Source of the DNA: Syntrophus sp. PtaU1.Bin005
GTDB taxonomy: Bacteria > Desulfobacterota > Syntrophia > Syntrophales > Syntrophaceae
Length of the DNA: 47,674 nucleotides
Reading direction: 5' to 3'
Assembly: GCA_002067745.1 (NCBI GenBank)
Contig: MVRU01000015.1
Span: forward strand, 1-47,674
This document shows, in pieces, positions 9,301 through 18,521 of this stretch. Below the pieces are notes generated by a model. The model had not been told where the DNA came from and ran no database searches. It saw only the letters and a list, made by a program, of their open reading frames with translations. Position 1 is the stretch's first letter; every line of letters starts with the position of its first letter. Position numbers and translations under genes: made by a program.

Positions 9301-10003
9301 GAGCGAGGAGGCCTTCGCCTATCTCCTTGTCCCCAAGGGGGTGCTGCTATCGCGGGACGCCCAGAAACGCCTGCAGGTCATCATGGACTTTTCGGAACCC
9401 GGATCCGGCTTCCGCATCGCCTCCAGCGACATGGAGATCCGCGGAGGCGGCAACCTCCTGGGAACCTCGCAGTCGGGACACGTATCGGCGGTCGGCTATG
9501 AGCTGTACACGGAGCTCATGGAAAAAACGATTCGCGAGATCAAGGGGGAGGCCATCCCCGAAGAGGAGATTGTTCCGGAAATTCACATGGGGCTTCCCGC
9601 CTACATCCCGGAAGAGTACATGGCAGACGTTCACCGGCGGCTGGTGACGTACAAGCGGATTTCCACGGCCGACTCGGATGAGGAGCTGGAGGAAATCCGG
9701 GAAGAGTTGGCGGACTGCTTCGGCTACCTTCCGCCGGAAGTGGCCAACCTTCTCGGCGTCATCCGCCTTCGCAGCCGGTTGAAGGGGATCCGGGCCAGAA
9801 AAATGGGCTACGACTCGAAGCAGATATTCATCTTTTTCTCCGCCGACACCCCGGTGGAGCCGGATCGGATCCTGGCCCTCGCCCGCCGGAAATACCGCGG
9901 CCTGCGCCTGACCCCCGATTACAAGCTCTATATCCCCCTTCCCGGTCTTCAGGGGCAGGAAATCCTTTCCGCTGCGGGGGAAGTGCTGCGGCTGCTTTCC
10001 TGA
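6395..10003 (+). CDS. mfd: Transcription-repair coupling factor (Mfd)
   Basis: A 1202-aa protein, full length for Mfd. It displaces RNA polymerase stalled at DNA lesions and recruits UvrA. The N-terminal third is the UvrB-like damage-recruitment module. A CarD-like RNA-polymerase-interaction segment follows (EGDYVVHKDHGIG and YLPVDRL, about residues 540-610). Then comes the RecG-like translocase: Walker A GDAGFGKTE near residue 690, DEEQRFG near 791, SATPIPRTL, and the QLYQIRGRVGR motif VI. The C-terminal TRCF domain is present. The start is uncertain: GTG at 6395 has a weak ribosome site and follows a hairpin; TTG at 6401 or ATG at 6451 are alternatives. uvrA lies downstream in the same orientation. 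Confidence 0.95.
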   Translation: MTLRKILSTSKGPSAPVLRMLYEKIDHGAEQLSVNRLHGSANAFLIAALSRKLGRPMVVLSPTEKEARQTFSDLSLFLGGDKVFLYPPWDIQSIDMFALQREVELVRMEVLARLLADEPAIIVAPLKALMQKVVPRSLLDAYLEIVTPGSEIPREDLVAKLIAGGYQRTTLVEEKGEFSLRGHVLDLFPPMEDQPLRLEFDGDDLESLRAFDPASQRSTGRRDAFVLCPAREVILSEDCRQQALRNIHSRAKALELPRTVREHLSEMIDAGLSTSLNPLFLPLFYESLEPDSGAPERGISPKTSPLGSFFDYLPGKCLIVMDDALAIENAGQSIENEIDRCLLKARREEKFYLEREASYVSKSSFLKDLRRFQRMILEGLALDRLPESHPGAGADSIPSRAESLYLPLDTDPGLGDLHRGPGSEDTLLSPLIERIRPWLQSGMLVTIFCSGKGNLQRMHHLLEDYELTVRMPEGLLIDEALLGSGPGALSLREGRLSRSFLFSDLNLAAISEEELFGKKIAGKRVRSAREGYFLRSFGDLKEGDYVVHKDHGIGLYQGMQKLNVGGIENDFLLLGYQSGDKLYLPVDRLDQISRYIGPDNYIPKVDRLGGTSWDAVRERVKKSIREVAEELVAIYAAREIMERRAFAPPDAVYEEFCAAFSYDETPDQARAIEDIHDDMNSAKPMDRLICGDAGFGKTEVAMRAAFRTVMDGRQVAVLVPTTILAEQHFSTFVSRMKDYPIRIEALNRFRNRVEQSAVLDGLRRGQVDIVIGTHRLLSKDVTFKNLGLVVIDEEQRFGVSHKEKLKKLRTLVDVLTLSATPIPRTLHLSLVGIRDLSIINTPPEDRQTIRTYVLEFNEEIIRDAIRNELARQGQVFFLHDRVKSIYTMARLVEKLVPEAEISVVHGQMKPREIEDAMGRFLRRECNVLVCTTIVGSGLDIPTANTMLINRADRFGLAQLYQIRGRVGRSSEEAFAYLLVPKGVLLSRDAQKRLQVIMDFSEPGSGFRIASSDMEIRGGGNLLGTSQSGHVSAVGYELYTELMEKTIREIKGEAIPEEEIVPEIHMGLPAYIPEEYMADVHRRLVTYKRISTADSDEELEEIREELADCFGYLPPEVANLLGVIRLRSRLKGIRARKMGYDSKQIFIFFSADTPVEPDRILALARRKYRGLRLTPDYKLYIPLPGLQGQEILSAAGEVLRLLS

Positions 10004-10167
10004 AAAGGGCGCCCTTCGGAGGAAACAGCTCCGGAACCCGAATTAAGAATTGAAGCGGGAAGCGCATTCTGCTAGAGTTCCCTTCATCTTGCATTTTTTG
10101 CCTTCCAGGCGACTGGAGGGGTTGAGACGGACAACACCAAAATACCATTTCATGAAGGAGGCATTCC

Positions 10168-11136
10168 TTGAAAAAGCTACGTATCCTTGCCCTGGTCCTG
10201 CTGGCCATCCCGACCTTCGCGTTATCAGGACGGGCGGAAGTGGTCGACCGCATTGTCGCCTTTGTCAATGACGAGGTCATCACCCTCGTGGAGCTGGATA
10301 CCGCCTTTGAAACTTACAGGCAGAAGATCGAAGAGAGCTATAAGGGGCCCGACAAGGACCGGGTCATGGCGCAGACCAGGCGAAGCCTCCTGGACCGGAT
10401 GATCGACACCCTGCTCATCGAGCAGGAAGCGAGGAAATCAGGCATTACCGTCACGGATGAAGAGGTTATGGCCTCGATCCGGGGGATGCTTGCCAGGAGG
10501 AAGATGAGCCAGGAGGCATTCCAGCAGGCCCTTGCCCTTGAGGGAAAAACCCTGGAAACCTACAAGAGGGAAGCCAAGGAAACCATGATGCGGACGCGCC
10601 TCGTCCGGCGGGAAGTCCGCGCCAAGGTTATGGTAACCGACGAGGAAATCGGCGAATACTATCGCCTGCACCGGGATTCCTATGAAGGGAGCGAAGCGGT
10701 GAGGCTCAAGCAGATCCTCCTGGTCTTCCCCAAAGACATGAATGACGCAGTCAGGGAAAAACTTCAGGCCCTGGCGACGGACATCGGAAAGCGCCTCAAG
10801 GGAGGCGAATCCTTCGACAGTCTTGCGGCGCAGTTTTCCCAGGGCCCGGCGGCCTCCTCCGGTGGAGACCTCGGGTTTGTGGAAAAGGGAACCATGCTGC
10901 CCGAAGTGGAAAAAGCCGCCTTCAGCCTGAGCACAAAGGAGATCAGCGACGTTATTGAATCTCCTGTAGGCTTTCACATCCTTCAGGTGACGGACCGCCG
11001 CGGCGAAGGCAACAAGCCGATTGAAACGGTTCGGGAAGAAATTAAATCCAGAATCGAGGATGAGAAGATCGACAAGAAACTGGATTCCTGGCTCACCGAA
11101 TTAAGGGCCAAATCGCACATAGAAATAAAGCTGTAA
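10168..11136 (+). CDS. SurA/PpiC-type periplasmic peptidyl-prolyl isomerase
   Basis: A 322-aa protein with a signal peptide ([19 protein letters not shown]) and a SurA N-terminal chaperone region beginning [15 protein letters not shown]. One parvulin-type rotamase domain covers about residues 175-275 ([31 protein letters not shown]). It probably escorts outer-membrane proteins through the periplasm and isomerises proline bonds. E. coli SurA has two rotamase domains, whereas this protein has one, as is common in deltaproteobacteria. The start is TTG, chosen because an AAGGAGG site lies 7 bases upstream and the signal peptide begins there. It may be co-transcribed with mfd (164-base gap) and uvrA (37-base gap). 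Confidence 0.88.
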   Translation: MKKLRILALVLLAIPTFALSGRAEVVDRIVAFVNDEVITLVELDTAFETYRQKIEESYKGPDKDRVMAQTRRSLLDRMIDTLLIEQEARKSGITVTDEEVMASIRGMLARRKMSQEAFQQALALEGKTLETYKREAKETMMRTRLVRREVRAKVMVTDEEIGEYYRLHRDSYEGSEAVRLKQILLVFPKDMNDAVREKLQALATDIGKRLKGGESFDSLAAQFSQGPAASSGGDLGFVEKGTMLPEVEKAAFSLSTKEISDVIESPVGFHILQVTDRRGEGNKPIETVREEIKSRIEDEKIDKKLDSWLTELRAKSHIEIKL

Positions 11137-11173
11137 TCCGGAACCGGATGCACGCCTCAAGGCTTGTCTTTGC

Positions 11174-14023
11174 ATGTCAGAGTTTATCCGCATCAAGGGT
11201 GCGTCACAGCACAACCTTAAAAACATCAGCCTCGACATCCCCCGCAACCAGCTGGTCGTCGTCACCGGGGTCAGCGGTTCCGGGAAATCCTCCCTGGCTT
11301 TCGATACGATCTATGCCGAGGGCCAGCGCAGATATGTGGAATCTCTTTCCACGTACGCCCGGCAGTTCATCGGCCAGATGGACAAGCCGGATGTGGAATC
11401 CATCGAGGGGTTGTCTCCGGCCATCGCCATCGAGCAGCGGTCCGCCAGCCACAATCCCCGTTCCACCGTGGGCACCGTTACGGAAATTTACGATTACCTC
11501 CGCCTTCTCTTCGCCCGGATCGGCATCCCTCACTGCACCGCCTGCGGACGGGAAATCCGCTCTCAGAAAATCGATTCCATGGTGGAAACGATCCTCAGCC
11601 TTCCGGAAAAAACCCGCCTGATTGTCCTGGCCCCGATCGTCCGGGGGAAAAAGGGGGAGTTTCAGAAGGAATTCAAAAAACTGCAGCGGGAAGGCTATGT
11701 CAGGGTCCGGGTAGACGGTGAAACCCGTGAACTGGAGGAGGAGATCCGGCTGGACAAGAACCGCCGGCACAATATCGACGTGGTCGTCGACCGCCTGGTT
11801 CTTCGGGAAGGCATCCGGCAGCGCCTCCGCGATTCCCTGGAAACGGCCTCCGCCCTGACCGACGGCCTGGTCCGCATCGATTTAGGCGCCGGGGAGGAAA
11901 TCCTCTTCAGCGAACATTACGCCTGCCCGGTCTGCGGGGTGAGCCTCCCCGAGCTGGCGCCCCGGCTCTTTTCCTTCAACAGCCCCTATGGCGCCTGCCC
12001 GGACTGCAGCGGCCTGGGAACGCGGATGTATTTTGACGAAGATCTGGTCGTCCCCGATCCGGCCCTGTCCCTGCGCGAAGGCGCCATCGCCCCCTGGGCG
12101 GGACGCAGCTCCATGAAGTATTTCTCGATGCTGGACGCCCTGTCTCAGCATTACGGCTTCGACCTCAACACTCCGTTCCGGGATCTGTCCGATAAGATTC
12201 GGAGTGTTCTCCTTTACGGTTCCGGGGAAGAGGAGATCCCATTCTTTATCGATCGCGGCGGTAGGCGCTTCTTTTACAACCGCTCCTTTGAAGGCGTGCT
12301 CACCCAACTGGACCGGCGCTACCGCGAATCCCCCTACAGCACCGCAAGGATGGATCTGTCGCGATACATCAGCCTGCGGGAATGCCCGACCTGCCTGGGC
12401 ACACGCCTCAGGAAGGAAAGCCTGGCCGTGAGGGTCAACGGCAGGAACATCCATGAGGTCTGCCTGCTTTCCATCCGGGAGTGTATGGATTTTTTCCTTT
12501 CCCTGTCCCTGAAGACCCAGGAAATGCTCATCTCAGAGCGGATCCTCAAGGAGATCAAGGATCGCCTGACCTTTCTGCTCGACGTGGGAATGGACTACCT
12601 GGATCTAGCCCGCTCCGCGGGAACCCTTTCCGGCGGCGAAGGGCAGCGCATCCGGCTGGCAACCCAGATCGGCTCGGGCCTGGTCGGGGTCCTCTACGTC
12701 CTGGATGAGCCCACCGTCGGACTCCATCAGCGGGACAACGAACGGTTGATCGCGACCCTGAAGCGCCTGCGGGACATGGGAAACACCGTTCTGGTGGTGG
12801 AGCACGACCAGGACATGATGCTGGCGTCGGACTCCATCATCGACATGGGACCGGGCGCCGGCGTCCACGGCGGGGAGGTGACCTTTCAGGGCACTCCCGG
12901 GGAAATCATGCAAAGCATACAGTCCCTGACCGGACAGTACCTCTCGGGACGCCTTTCCATTCCCCTTCCCCCAGCCCGGCGGTCTCTTTCCTCGCGTTTC
13001 ATCCACCTGGAAGGCGCCCACGAGCATAATCTGAAGGACCTCACGATCAAGATACCGGTCGGTGTCTTCACCGCCGTCACAGGCGTATCCGGGTCCGGAA
13101 AGAGCACAATGATCATTGAAACCCTCTACCGGGTCATGTTCAGGCGGCTGAACAACCGCAGGGGCGGCCTGGGAAAGGTCCGGCGCATCGTGGATCTTGG
13201 CGGCATCGAGCGGGTCATCCTGATCAACCAGCAGCCCATCGGCAGAACCCCCCGATCCAACCCGATCACCTATACCGGCGGATTTTCCTACATCCGGGAC
13301 CTCTTCACCGGGCTGCCGGAGTCCAGGATGCGGGGCTACAAGCCGGGTCGCTTCAGCTTCAACGTCAAGGGCGGACGCTGCGAGGCCTGTGAAGGAAACG
13401 GGCTGATCAAGATTGAGATGCACTTCCTGCCGGATGTGTATGTCACCTGCGACACCTGCGGGGGCAGACGCTTCAATCCCGATACCCTGGACATCCGATA
13501 CAAGGACAAAAACATCGCCGATGTCCTGGATATGACCGTCAATCAGGCCCTTGCCTTCTTCGAGAACATCCCTTCCATCCGCGGCCGCCTGCAGTCCCTC
13601 TACGATGTCGGCCTGGGATACATCCGCCTCGGGCAATCGGCCACCACCCTGTCCGGGGGCGAGGCCCAGCGGATCAAGCTTTCCCGGGAACTCGGCAAAC
13701 GGGCCAACAGCAACACCCTTTACATACTCGACGAACCGACCATCGGGCTGCATTTCGCCGACATCCAGAAGCTGCTGGATGTCCTGATGCGCCTGGTGAA
13801 CATGGGCAATACGGTGGTGGTCATCGAGCACAACCTGGATGTCATCAAATCCGCCGATTACATCATCGATCTCGGCCCCGAGGGAGGTCCGGGCGGGGGG
13901 CGGATTATGGCCGCCGGAAGCCCGGAAGAGGTGGCCGCCGTGGAGTCCTGCCCCACGGGCCGTTTTCTGCGCGCCGTTCTCGAAGCTGAAGACAACCGGA
14001 CATCCGTGACCGGAAATCCGTGA
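11174..14023 (+). CDS. uvrA: Excinuclease ABC subunit A (UvrA)
   Basis: A 949-aa protein of full UvrA length. It recognises DNA damage with UvrB in nucleotide-excision repair. Two ABC ATPase halves are seen: Walker A GVSGSGKS at residues 32-39 and again near 637, and signature motifs [12 protein letters not shown] and [12 protein letters not shown]. Zinc-binding pairs include CTACG, CPVCG with CPDCSG, and CEACEG with CDTCGG. The characteristic [12 protein letters not shown] and [12 protein letters not shown] Walker B regions are intact. The ATG at 11174 begins directly at the conserved [13 protein letters not shown]; only a weak AAGG site precedes it. Its closeness to mfd is functionally coherent. 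Confidence 0.97.
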   Translation: MSEFIRIKGASQHNLKNISLDIPRNQLVVVTGVSGSGKSSLAFDTIYAEGQRRYVESLSTYARQFIGQMDKPDVESIEGLSPAIAIEQRSASHNPRSTVGTVTEIYDYLRLLFARIGIPHCTACGREIRSQKIDSMVETILSLPEKTRLIVLAPIVRGKKGEFQKEFKKLQREGYVRVRVDGETRELEEEIRLDKNRRHNIDVVVDRLVLREGIRQRLRDSLETASALTDGLVRIDLGAGEEILFSEHYACPVCGVSLPELAPRLFSFNSPYGACPDCSGLGTRMYFDEDLVVPDPALSLREGAIAPWAGRSSMKYFSMLDALSQHYGFDLNTPFRDLSDKIRSVLLYGSGEEEIPFFIDRGGRRFFYNRSFEGVLTQLDRRYRESPYSTARMDLSRYISLRECPTCLGTRLRKESLAVRVNGRNIHEVCLLSIRECMDFFLSLSLKTQEMLISERILKEIKDRLTFLLDVGMDYLDLARSAGTLSGGEGQRIRLATQIGSGLVGVLYVLDEPTVGLHQRDNERLIATLKRLRDMGNTVLVVEHDQDMMLASDSIIDMGPGAGVHGGEVTFQGTPGEIMQSIQSLTGQYLSGRLSIPLPPARRSLSSRFIHLEGAHEHNLKDLTIKIPVGVFTAVTGVSGSGKSTMIIETLYRVMFRRLNNRRGGLGKVRRIVDLGGIERVILINQQPIGRTPRSNPITYTGGFSYIRDLFTGLPESRMRGYKPGRFSFNVKGGRCEACEGNGLIKIEMHFLPDVYVTCDTCGGRRFNPDTLDIRYKDKNIADVLDMTVNQALAFFENIPSIRGRLQSLYDVGLGYIRLGQSATTLSGGEAQRIKLSRELGKRANSNTLYILDEPTIGLHFADIQKLLDVLMRLVNMGNTVVVIEHNLDVIKSADYIIDLGPEGGPGGGRIMAAGSPEEVAAVESCPTGRFLRAVLEAEDNRTSVTGNP

Positions 14024-14191
14024 ATAGGCGGCTCATTTCAGGAACCAGGAATTCAGGAAGGCCCGAATTTGCCGAGCATATCGGGCAGGAAAAGGGTTTT
14101 TCAGCAGCCGGGAGAGGAAAACCCGTTGCCCTGAACAGAGTTTTCCGGTAAACAACAGGCATCTTCTGAATACAAAACAGGAGGTGAACCC

Positions 14192-14917
14192 ATGACTGCT
14201 CCACTCTTCCCGTTGACCTTCAACCCCTTTGAGAATATCGCTGTCCCGGTCTCAAAAAAAAGCGCCGCACTTCCCCCGGCCGCCGGGGATTCGGCAGCGC
14301 CGAAAGCCGGGCGGGGCGATAGGTTCCTTGACGTCGAAGCGGAGCGTCGGCAGTTTCTGGACGCCATGAGAAGGGAGGGGGTTAAGCCCCTGGACGAAGG
14401 CAGAAGCGATGTGGGGGCGATCGGAAGATCACCGGCTGCAGCCCTCTGTCCGCCGGACAACGGAGCCTCTGAGGCTTTTCTGCGCCTGCGGAAGCTCGTT
14501 GAGATGGGAGAGGGCTTCAACGTCTCGGAAACGCCGGAATATATGGAAGGAACGGGATGCTCTGTCCCTTCGTCCTACGCCTGGCGGCTTCATCGCGGCG
14601 ATTTTTCCATCCAGGCCTTCATCGATCTTCATGGCATGAACGCACAGGAGGCCAAAACAGCCGTTGACGCCTTTCTCAAGGAGGCCCTGGCAAAGGGGAA
14701 GCGGGCCGTTCTGATCATCCATGGACGCGGCCTTTCCTCGCGTGCCGAGCCGGTGCTGAAAAACAGCGTCCGCGCCCGGCTGACCTCCAGGGCCTGGAAG
14801 AAATGGCTCATCGCCTTTTCCAGCGCCCAATCCTTCGATGGGGGCGCAGGAGCGACTTACGTCCTCCTCCGGGAGCGCCCGTTTTCCGGAAAATCCGCGA
14901 AACGGCGGGGCAATTAA
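14192..14917 (+). CDS. Smr-domain protein
   Basis: A 241-aa protein whose C-terminal half is a Smr (small MutS-related) domain. The diagnostic DLHGMNAQEA motif is near residue 147 and the HGRG motif near 178, followed by a short strand-helix end. Smr domains are nucleic-acid endonucleases or nicking modules; stand-alone bacterial versions are linked to ribosome rescue or RNA cleavage. The N-terminal 130 residues are low-complexity and charged, with no recognised domain. A strong AGGAGGTGA site precedes the ATG. It follows uvrA by 168 bases. The next gene is convergent. Confidence 0.85.
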   Translation: MTAPLFPLTFNPFENIAVPVSKKSAALPPAAGDSAAPKAGRGDRFLDVEAERRQFLDAMRREGVKPLDEGRSDVGAIGRSPAAALCPPDNGASEAFLRLRKLVEMGEGFNVSETPEYMEGTGCSVPSSYAWRLHRGDFSIQAFIDLHGMNAQEAKTAVDAFLKEALAKGKRAVLIIHGRGLSSRAEPVLKNSVRARLTSRAWKKWLIAFSSAQSFDGGAGATYVLLRERPFSGKSAKRRGN

Positions 14918-14956
14918 GGAGCGGGCCGGGGAAAATTCCGCTTTGCAGCCTTGAGA

Positions 14957-15658
14957 TCATCCCCGATCCCGGGCGGCGTCCAACTCCCAAAAGGCCGCCC
15001 TCGCCTCCTCCACGAAGGAGCGCACCCGCTTTTCGTCCTTGCGGCCGTCCGGCCTTTCCACCCCGGTGTGCGCATCCACTCCGGCCGGACGCACCTGGAT
15101 AATCGCCTGCCGAACGTTTTCCGGCCCCAAGCCGCCTGCCAGAATCAGAGGTTTCGGAGAAAGTTCCGCCAGTTGGCGGCTGACATCCCAGTCATGGACC
15201 CGGCCCGTGGCTCCACAGGCTCCCGTTGCCGGATCCCAGCTGTCCGTTATGAAGGCGTCCACGAGCGGCGCATAATTCAAGACCTCTGCCCCCACCTTTC
15301 CCAGGTGGCTGTCCTTCACGATGACGCTTTTGATAACGGCCAGTTCCGGAGCGATCCGCCGCAGCCGAAAGACTTCCGCTGGAGAGATTCTCCCATGAAG
15401 TTGAACGATCCGAACCCCCAGTCGACGGCATAACCCGGCAACATCCGGGGCCTCATCGAGGTAAGTGATCAGAACCGCCCCCACGGACGGACTCAACCGC
15501 GCAATAATCGCCGCCGCCTCGGCGTCGCTCAGATCCTCCCGGTGGACAGGAAGACGCAGGGGAAACCCAAGATGGGTCACGCCGGCGGCAGCCAGAAGTC
15601 GGGCTTCGGCCATATCCATCACGCCCGCAATTTGGATCATTTTTTCAAATCTTTTCAT
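14957..15658 (-). CDS. TrpF-like (phosphoribosylanthranilate isomerase family) protein without the catalytic Cys
   Basis: About 233 aa with a TIM-barrel pattern of the TrpF family: IVQLHG, VIKS, ITDSW, GATGRVHDW, PLILAGGLGPENV and GVDAHTGVE. The N-terminal strand normally reads KICGI with the catalytic general-base Cys; here it reads QIAGV, so the Cys is replaced by Ala. The phosphate-loop-side SPR segment after the second strand is also altered to PLRLPVHRED. The Asp in ITDS, equivalent to the general acid, is kept. It is therefore clearly of the family but may not be an isomerase. No other trp gene is near. The start is uncertain: ATG at 15658 or 15640, neither with a clear ribosome site. 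Confidence 0.7.
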   Translation of the reverse strand: MKRFEKMIQIAGVMDMAEARLLAAAGVTHLGFPLRLPVHREDLSDAEAAAIIARLSPSVGAVLITYLDEAPDVAGLCRRLGVRIVQLHGRISPAEVFRLRRIAPELAVIKSVIVKDSHLGKVGAEVLNYAPLVDAFITDSWDPATGACGATGRVHDWDVSRQLAELSPKPLILAGGLGPENVRQAIIQVRPAGVDAHTGVERPDGRKDEKRVRSFVEEARAAFWELDAARDRG

Positions 15659-15825
15659 TTCATCAAGAAAAAGAACCCTTTCTCTCAATTTTTTTAAGAT
15701 CGCAGCCCTTCGGTTCTCCCTGATTTCTTTGAGCCTGTTCTGGAACCATATCTTGCCTTGGTGAGCTGAAGTGCATTAAAAATGAAGAAAAAACGCTTTA
15801 AGCATCTTCCAGGTGATGATTCCAT

Positions 15826-15854
15826 TTGACACAATTCAACAATGTTATTATTAT
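15826..15854 (+). promoter_or_regulatory. Sigma70-type promoter for the OmpA-like gene
   Basis: TTGACA at 15826-15831, a 17-base spacer and TATTAT at 15849-15854 give a near-perfect housekeeping promoter. The start would be near 15861, leaving a leader of about 60 bases before the ATG at 15922. Confidence 0.75.
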
Positions 15855-15921
15855 GCCGTAGTTTAGAAGCGTGTTACAAATTAAATTTTGTAGGTTAAAC
15901 TAAGTCAGAAAGGAGAAAAAA

Positions 15922-17118
15922 ATGCACAGAAAAACAATTTTCAAGATCCTTGCTCCCCTCGCGATGTTTGCCTTGATGACGGGATGCGCCACGCAGAAAG
16001 CGGCACCCCTCGTCACGGCGGTGGACCTCAACCCGAAGCTGACCTCAGGACAGCTCGTTCAGAAGGTCAATTCCTTTGAGGTCCTTGTCGATCAGTCCAG
16101 ATCGATGAATGACAACTGCAAACTGACCACCAAACTGAAGCAGGAAAAAGCCCTTATAAATCTCTTTAATGACACGATCCCCAACCTGAAGCTCAATGCT
16201 GCGGCGCGTGCCTTCGGCCAGAAGAACGTGTTCGAGGATGCGACTTCATGGAATCTCTTCGGCCCCGCGGCGTACAACAAGGCCGCTCTGCCGGACGCCA
16301 TTAAGCCCTTTACCTGGGGAAGAGGCCTCAGCCCGTTGGACAAGGCTTTTGATGGTGCAACCGCCGATCTGAAATCGGAGTCGGGCCAGCTGGCCGTCAT
16401 CGCCTTCAGCGACGGTGAGGATATGGAAGCCTATGACCCGGTTGGAGCAGCAAAGAAAATGAAGAGTGCCTACGGCGATAGAGTCTGCATCTACACCGTT
16501 CTCCTTGGCGACAAAACGAAAACGATTGACATTGGTGACAAGAATGAAGGCGTCAACATGATGCAGCAGGTAGCCGATGCCGGCAAGTGCGGATTCATGG
16601 TCACGGGAGAGAGCATCTCCACCCCGCAGGGCATGGCTGACTTTGTGGAGAAGGTCTTCCTGAAAACCCCTCCGCCGGCAGCCCCCGCACCGGCCCCTGT
16701 TGTTGAAGAGCCCAAACCGGTTCCTACTCCGGCAGCTCCGGAACCCCAGCCGGTTCCCGAACCCAAGGCAAAGGCACCCGCAGGCATGACCCTCAAGATC
16801 CAGTTTGCCACGGGAAAATCCGACATTCAGCCCCAGTACAGAGCTGAAATCGAGAAGGTTGCAGAATTCCTGAAAGAGAATCCCGGATCAACCGTAGTCA
16901 TTGAAGGCCATACGGACAATGCCGGGGCGAGAGCCGCCAACATCAATCTGTCCCAGAGCCGCGCCAACAGCGTCAAGGATTATCTTGTCAGCGAATTCGG
17001 CATCGATGCCTCCCGCATCAAGGCTGTGGGTTACGGCCCCGACAAACCGATCGCCAGCAACGCGACCAGCGAAGGCAGGCAGAAGAACCGGAGAGTCAGC
17101 GCGGTGTTTCAGCGGTAA
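15922..17118 (+). CDS. OmpA-family lipoprotein with a von Willebrand A-like domain
   Basis: A 398-aa protein with a lipoprotein signal (lipobox LMTGC, Cys near residue 22). The middle region resembles a vWA fold: a MIDAS-like DQSRSM motif follows a hydrophobic strand (about residue 57), with AVIAFSDGED further on. A proline/alanine-rich linker (about 250-288) leads to a C-terminal OmpA peptidoglycan-binding domain (IEGHTDNAGA, LSQSRANSVKDYL, GYGPDKP). It is probably tethered in the outer membrane and binds cell wall. The ligand of the vWA part is unknown. It has its own strong promoter and a strong terminator (17155), and a GAAAGGAG ribosome site, consistent with an abundant single-gene product. 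Confidence 0.85.
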   Translation: MHRKTIFKILAPLAMFALMTGCATQKAAPLVTAVDLNPKLTSGQLVQKVNSFEVLVDQSRSMNDNCKLTTKLKQEKALINLFNDTIPNLKLNAAARAFGQKNVFEDATSWNLFGPAAYNKAALPDAIKPFTWGRGLSPLDKAFDGATADLKSESGQLAVIAFSDGEDMEAYDPVGAAKKMKSAYGDRVCIYTVLLGDKTKTIDIGDKNEGVNMMQQVADAGKCGFMVTGESISTPQGMADFVEKVFLKTPPPAAPAPAPVVEEPKPVPTPAAPEPQPVPEPKAKAPAGMTLKIQFATGKSDIQPQYRAEIEKVAEFLKENPGSTVVIEGHTDNAGARAANINLSQSRANSVKDYLVSEFGIDASRIKAVGYGPDKPIASNATSEGRQKNRRVSAVFQR

Positions 17119-17154
17119 GCCTTAATCCGGCGCTTCGTTGAACCCTGAAAAACC

Positions 17155-17203
17155 GAAGGCCCCTCAATGCGAAAGATCGACAGCATTGAGGGGCCTTCTT
17201 TTT
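17155..17203. terminator. Strong, probably bidirectional terminator
   Basis: A perfect 16-bp stem (17155-17170 with 17183-17198) and a 12-base loop are followed by TTTTT on the plus strand. Read on the minus strand the stem is followed by GGTTTTTC. It therefore serves both the OmpA-like gene and the convergent rmuC. Confidence 0.9.
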
Positions 17204-17207
17204 CCGT

Positions 17208-18503
17208 TCAGGCGGGACCCTCTTCCCGGCTCTCTTCAACCCTCAGCAGGGCCTCCGCCTCTGTATCGGGAAGCTCCTGCACATCCTTCAGCTTTTTCCC
17301 GATCGCCCGCCTCCGGCTCTGAGCCTTGTCCAGTGTATCCGACGCTTCGGAGAGCTTCTTCTGGACCTTGCTCAGAACTTCGCCATATTTTGTCCATTCC
17401 GTTTTCACCGCGGCAAGCAGGGCCCACACCTCGCTGGAGCGCTTCTGGATGGCCAGGGTTCGAAAGCCCATCTGGAGGCTGTTCAGAAGAGACCAGAGCG
17501 TGGTGGGTCCGGCAATGACCACCTTGCATTCCCGCTGAACGTATTCCACCAGGCCGGTGCGGCGGACCACCTCGGCGAAGAGCCCTTCCGCAGGCAGAAA
17601 CAGAACGGCGAAATCCGTCGTCTTCGGTGGATTGATGTACTTCTCACAGATGTCCCGGGCGCATTGCCGGATCCGGCTTTCCAGCTGTCTCGCGGCAGCC
17701 TCCGCGCTTTCCCCTCCGGCTTTCTCCCGGACTTCAAGGAGGCGCAGATAATCCTCCATGGGAAATTTTGCATCAATGGGAAGCCAGACCGCCTCATCAC
17801 GCTCCATGTCCCGCCCGGGAAGCTTTACGGCAAACTCCACACGCTCTCCGCTTTCCTTCGTCGAAAGGTTCTCTGCATACATCTCGGGATGGAGAACCTG
17901 CTCCAGCATCGCCCCGAGCTGCACCTCGCCCCAGATGCCCCGCGTTTTGACGTTGGTCAGGACCCTTTTGAGATCCCCCACCCCGGCGGCAAGGGACTGC
18001 ATTTCGCCCAGTCCCCGATATACCTGCTCCAGTCGTTCACTTACCTGCCGGAAGGACTCACCCAGGCGGGCCTCAAGCGTCCCCTGCAGCTTCTCTTCCA
18101 CCGTCTCCCGCATCCGTTCGAGCTGCGTGGCGTTGTCGCTCTGAATGGCCTGAAGTTTATCCTCCACGGATACCCGCAGAGCCTCGAGCTTCTGTTCATT
18201 GATGCGGGTCAGGCTCAAGAGTTGCTGATGAAGGGTATCTCCGGCGCCCTTGAGGGTGCCGGCAAGCTCCTCCCTGAACTGCCGCAGGGCATTGGCCGAT
18301 TCTTCCCGGTTCCTGGATATTTCTTCTCTGACGGTCCGCTCCGCCCGCTCAGCCGACCGCTCGACACCTTGAATCACATCGTCCCTGAAGGCCGGATCGA
18401 CGCGGGGTTTACGGAAGACAAGAACCACCTGGAGAACGACCGCGATAGCCGCCAGGGCGACAAGAACCAGGATAACAGGGCTGTTCATGACCAATCTGCT
18501 CAC
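17208..18503 (-). CDS. rmuC: DNA recombination protein RmuC
   Basis: A 431-aa protein with an N-terminal membrane anchor (about residues 8-28), a long coiled-coil stretch (about 40-165), and the RmuC nuclease-like domain. The RmuC segment is recognised by KTRGIWGEVQLGAMLEQVL, LPIDAKFPMEDY and FLPAEGLFAEV. RmuC limits rearrangements at inverted repeats and has been tied to clearing damaged chromosome or phage DNA. The first codon is GTG; the ATG five codons in (MNSPVILV) is a reasonable alternative. It ends just before the shared terminator and follows the SAM-hydrolase gene by 18 bases, so the two probably form one unit. Confidence 0.92.
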   Translation of the reverse strand: MSRLVMNSPVILVLVALAAIAVVLQVVLVFRKPRVDPAFRDDVIQGVERSAERAERTVREEISRNREESANALRQFREELAGTLKGAGDTLHQQLLSLTRINEQKLEALRVSVEDKLQAIQSDNATQLERMRETVEEKLQGTLEARLGESFRQVSERLEQVYRGLGEMQSLAAGVGDLKRVLTNVKTRGIWGEVQLGAMLEQVLHPEMYAENLSTKESGERVEFAVKLPGRDMERDEAVWLPIDAKFPMEDYLRLLEVREKAGGESAEAAARQLESRIRQCARDICEKYINPPKTTDFAVLFLPAEGLFAEVVRRTGLVEYVQRECKVVIAGPTTLWSLLNSLQMGFRTLAIQKRSSEVWALLAAVKTEWTKYGEVLSKVQKKLSEASDTLDKAQSRRRAIGKKLKDVQELPDTEAEALLRVEESREEGPA

Positions 18504-18521
18504 ATCCTTCCAAGAAATCCG

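Noticed and set aside
12605-13831. Long open frame (408 codons) on the minus strand inside uvrA
   Set aside because: It is opposite a clearly conserved gene with intact motifs; it is a GC-rich antisense shadow with no recognisable domain.
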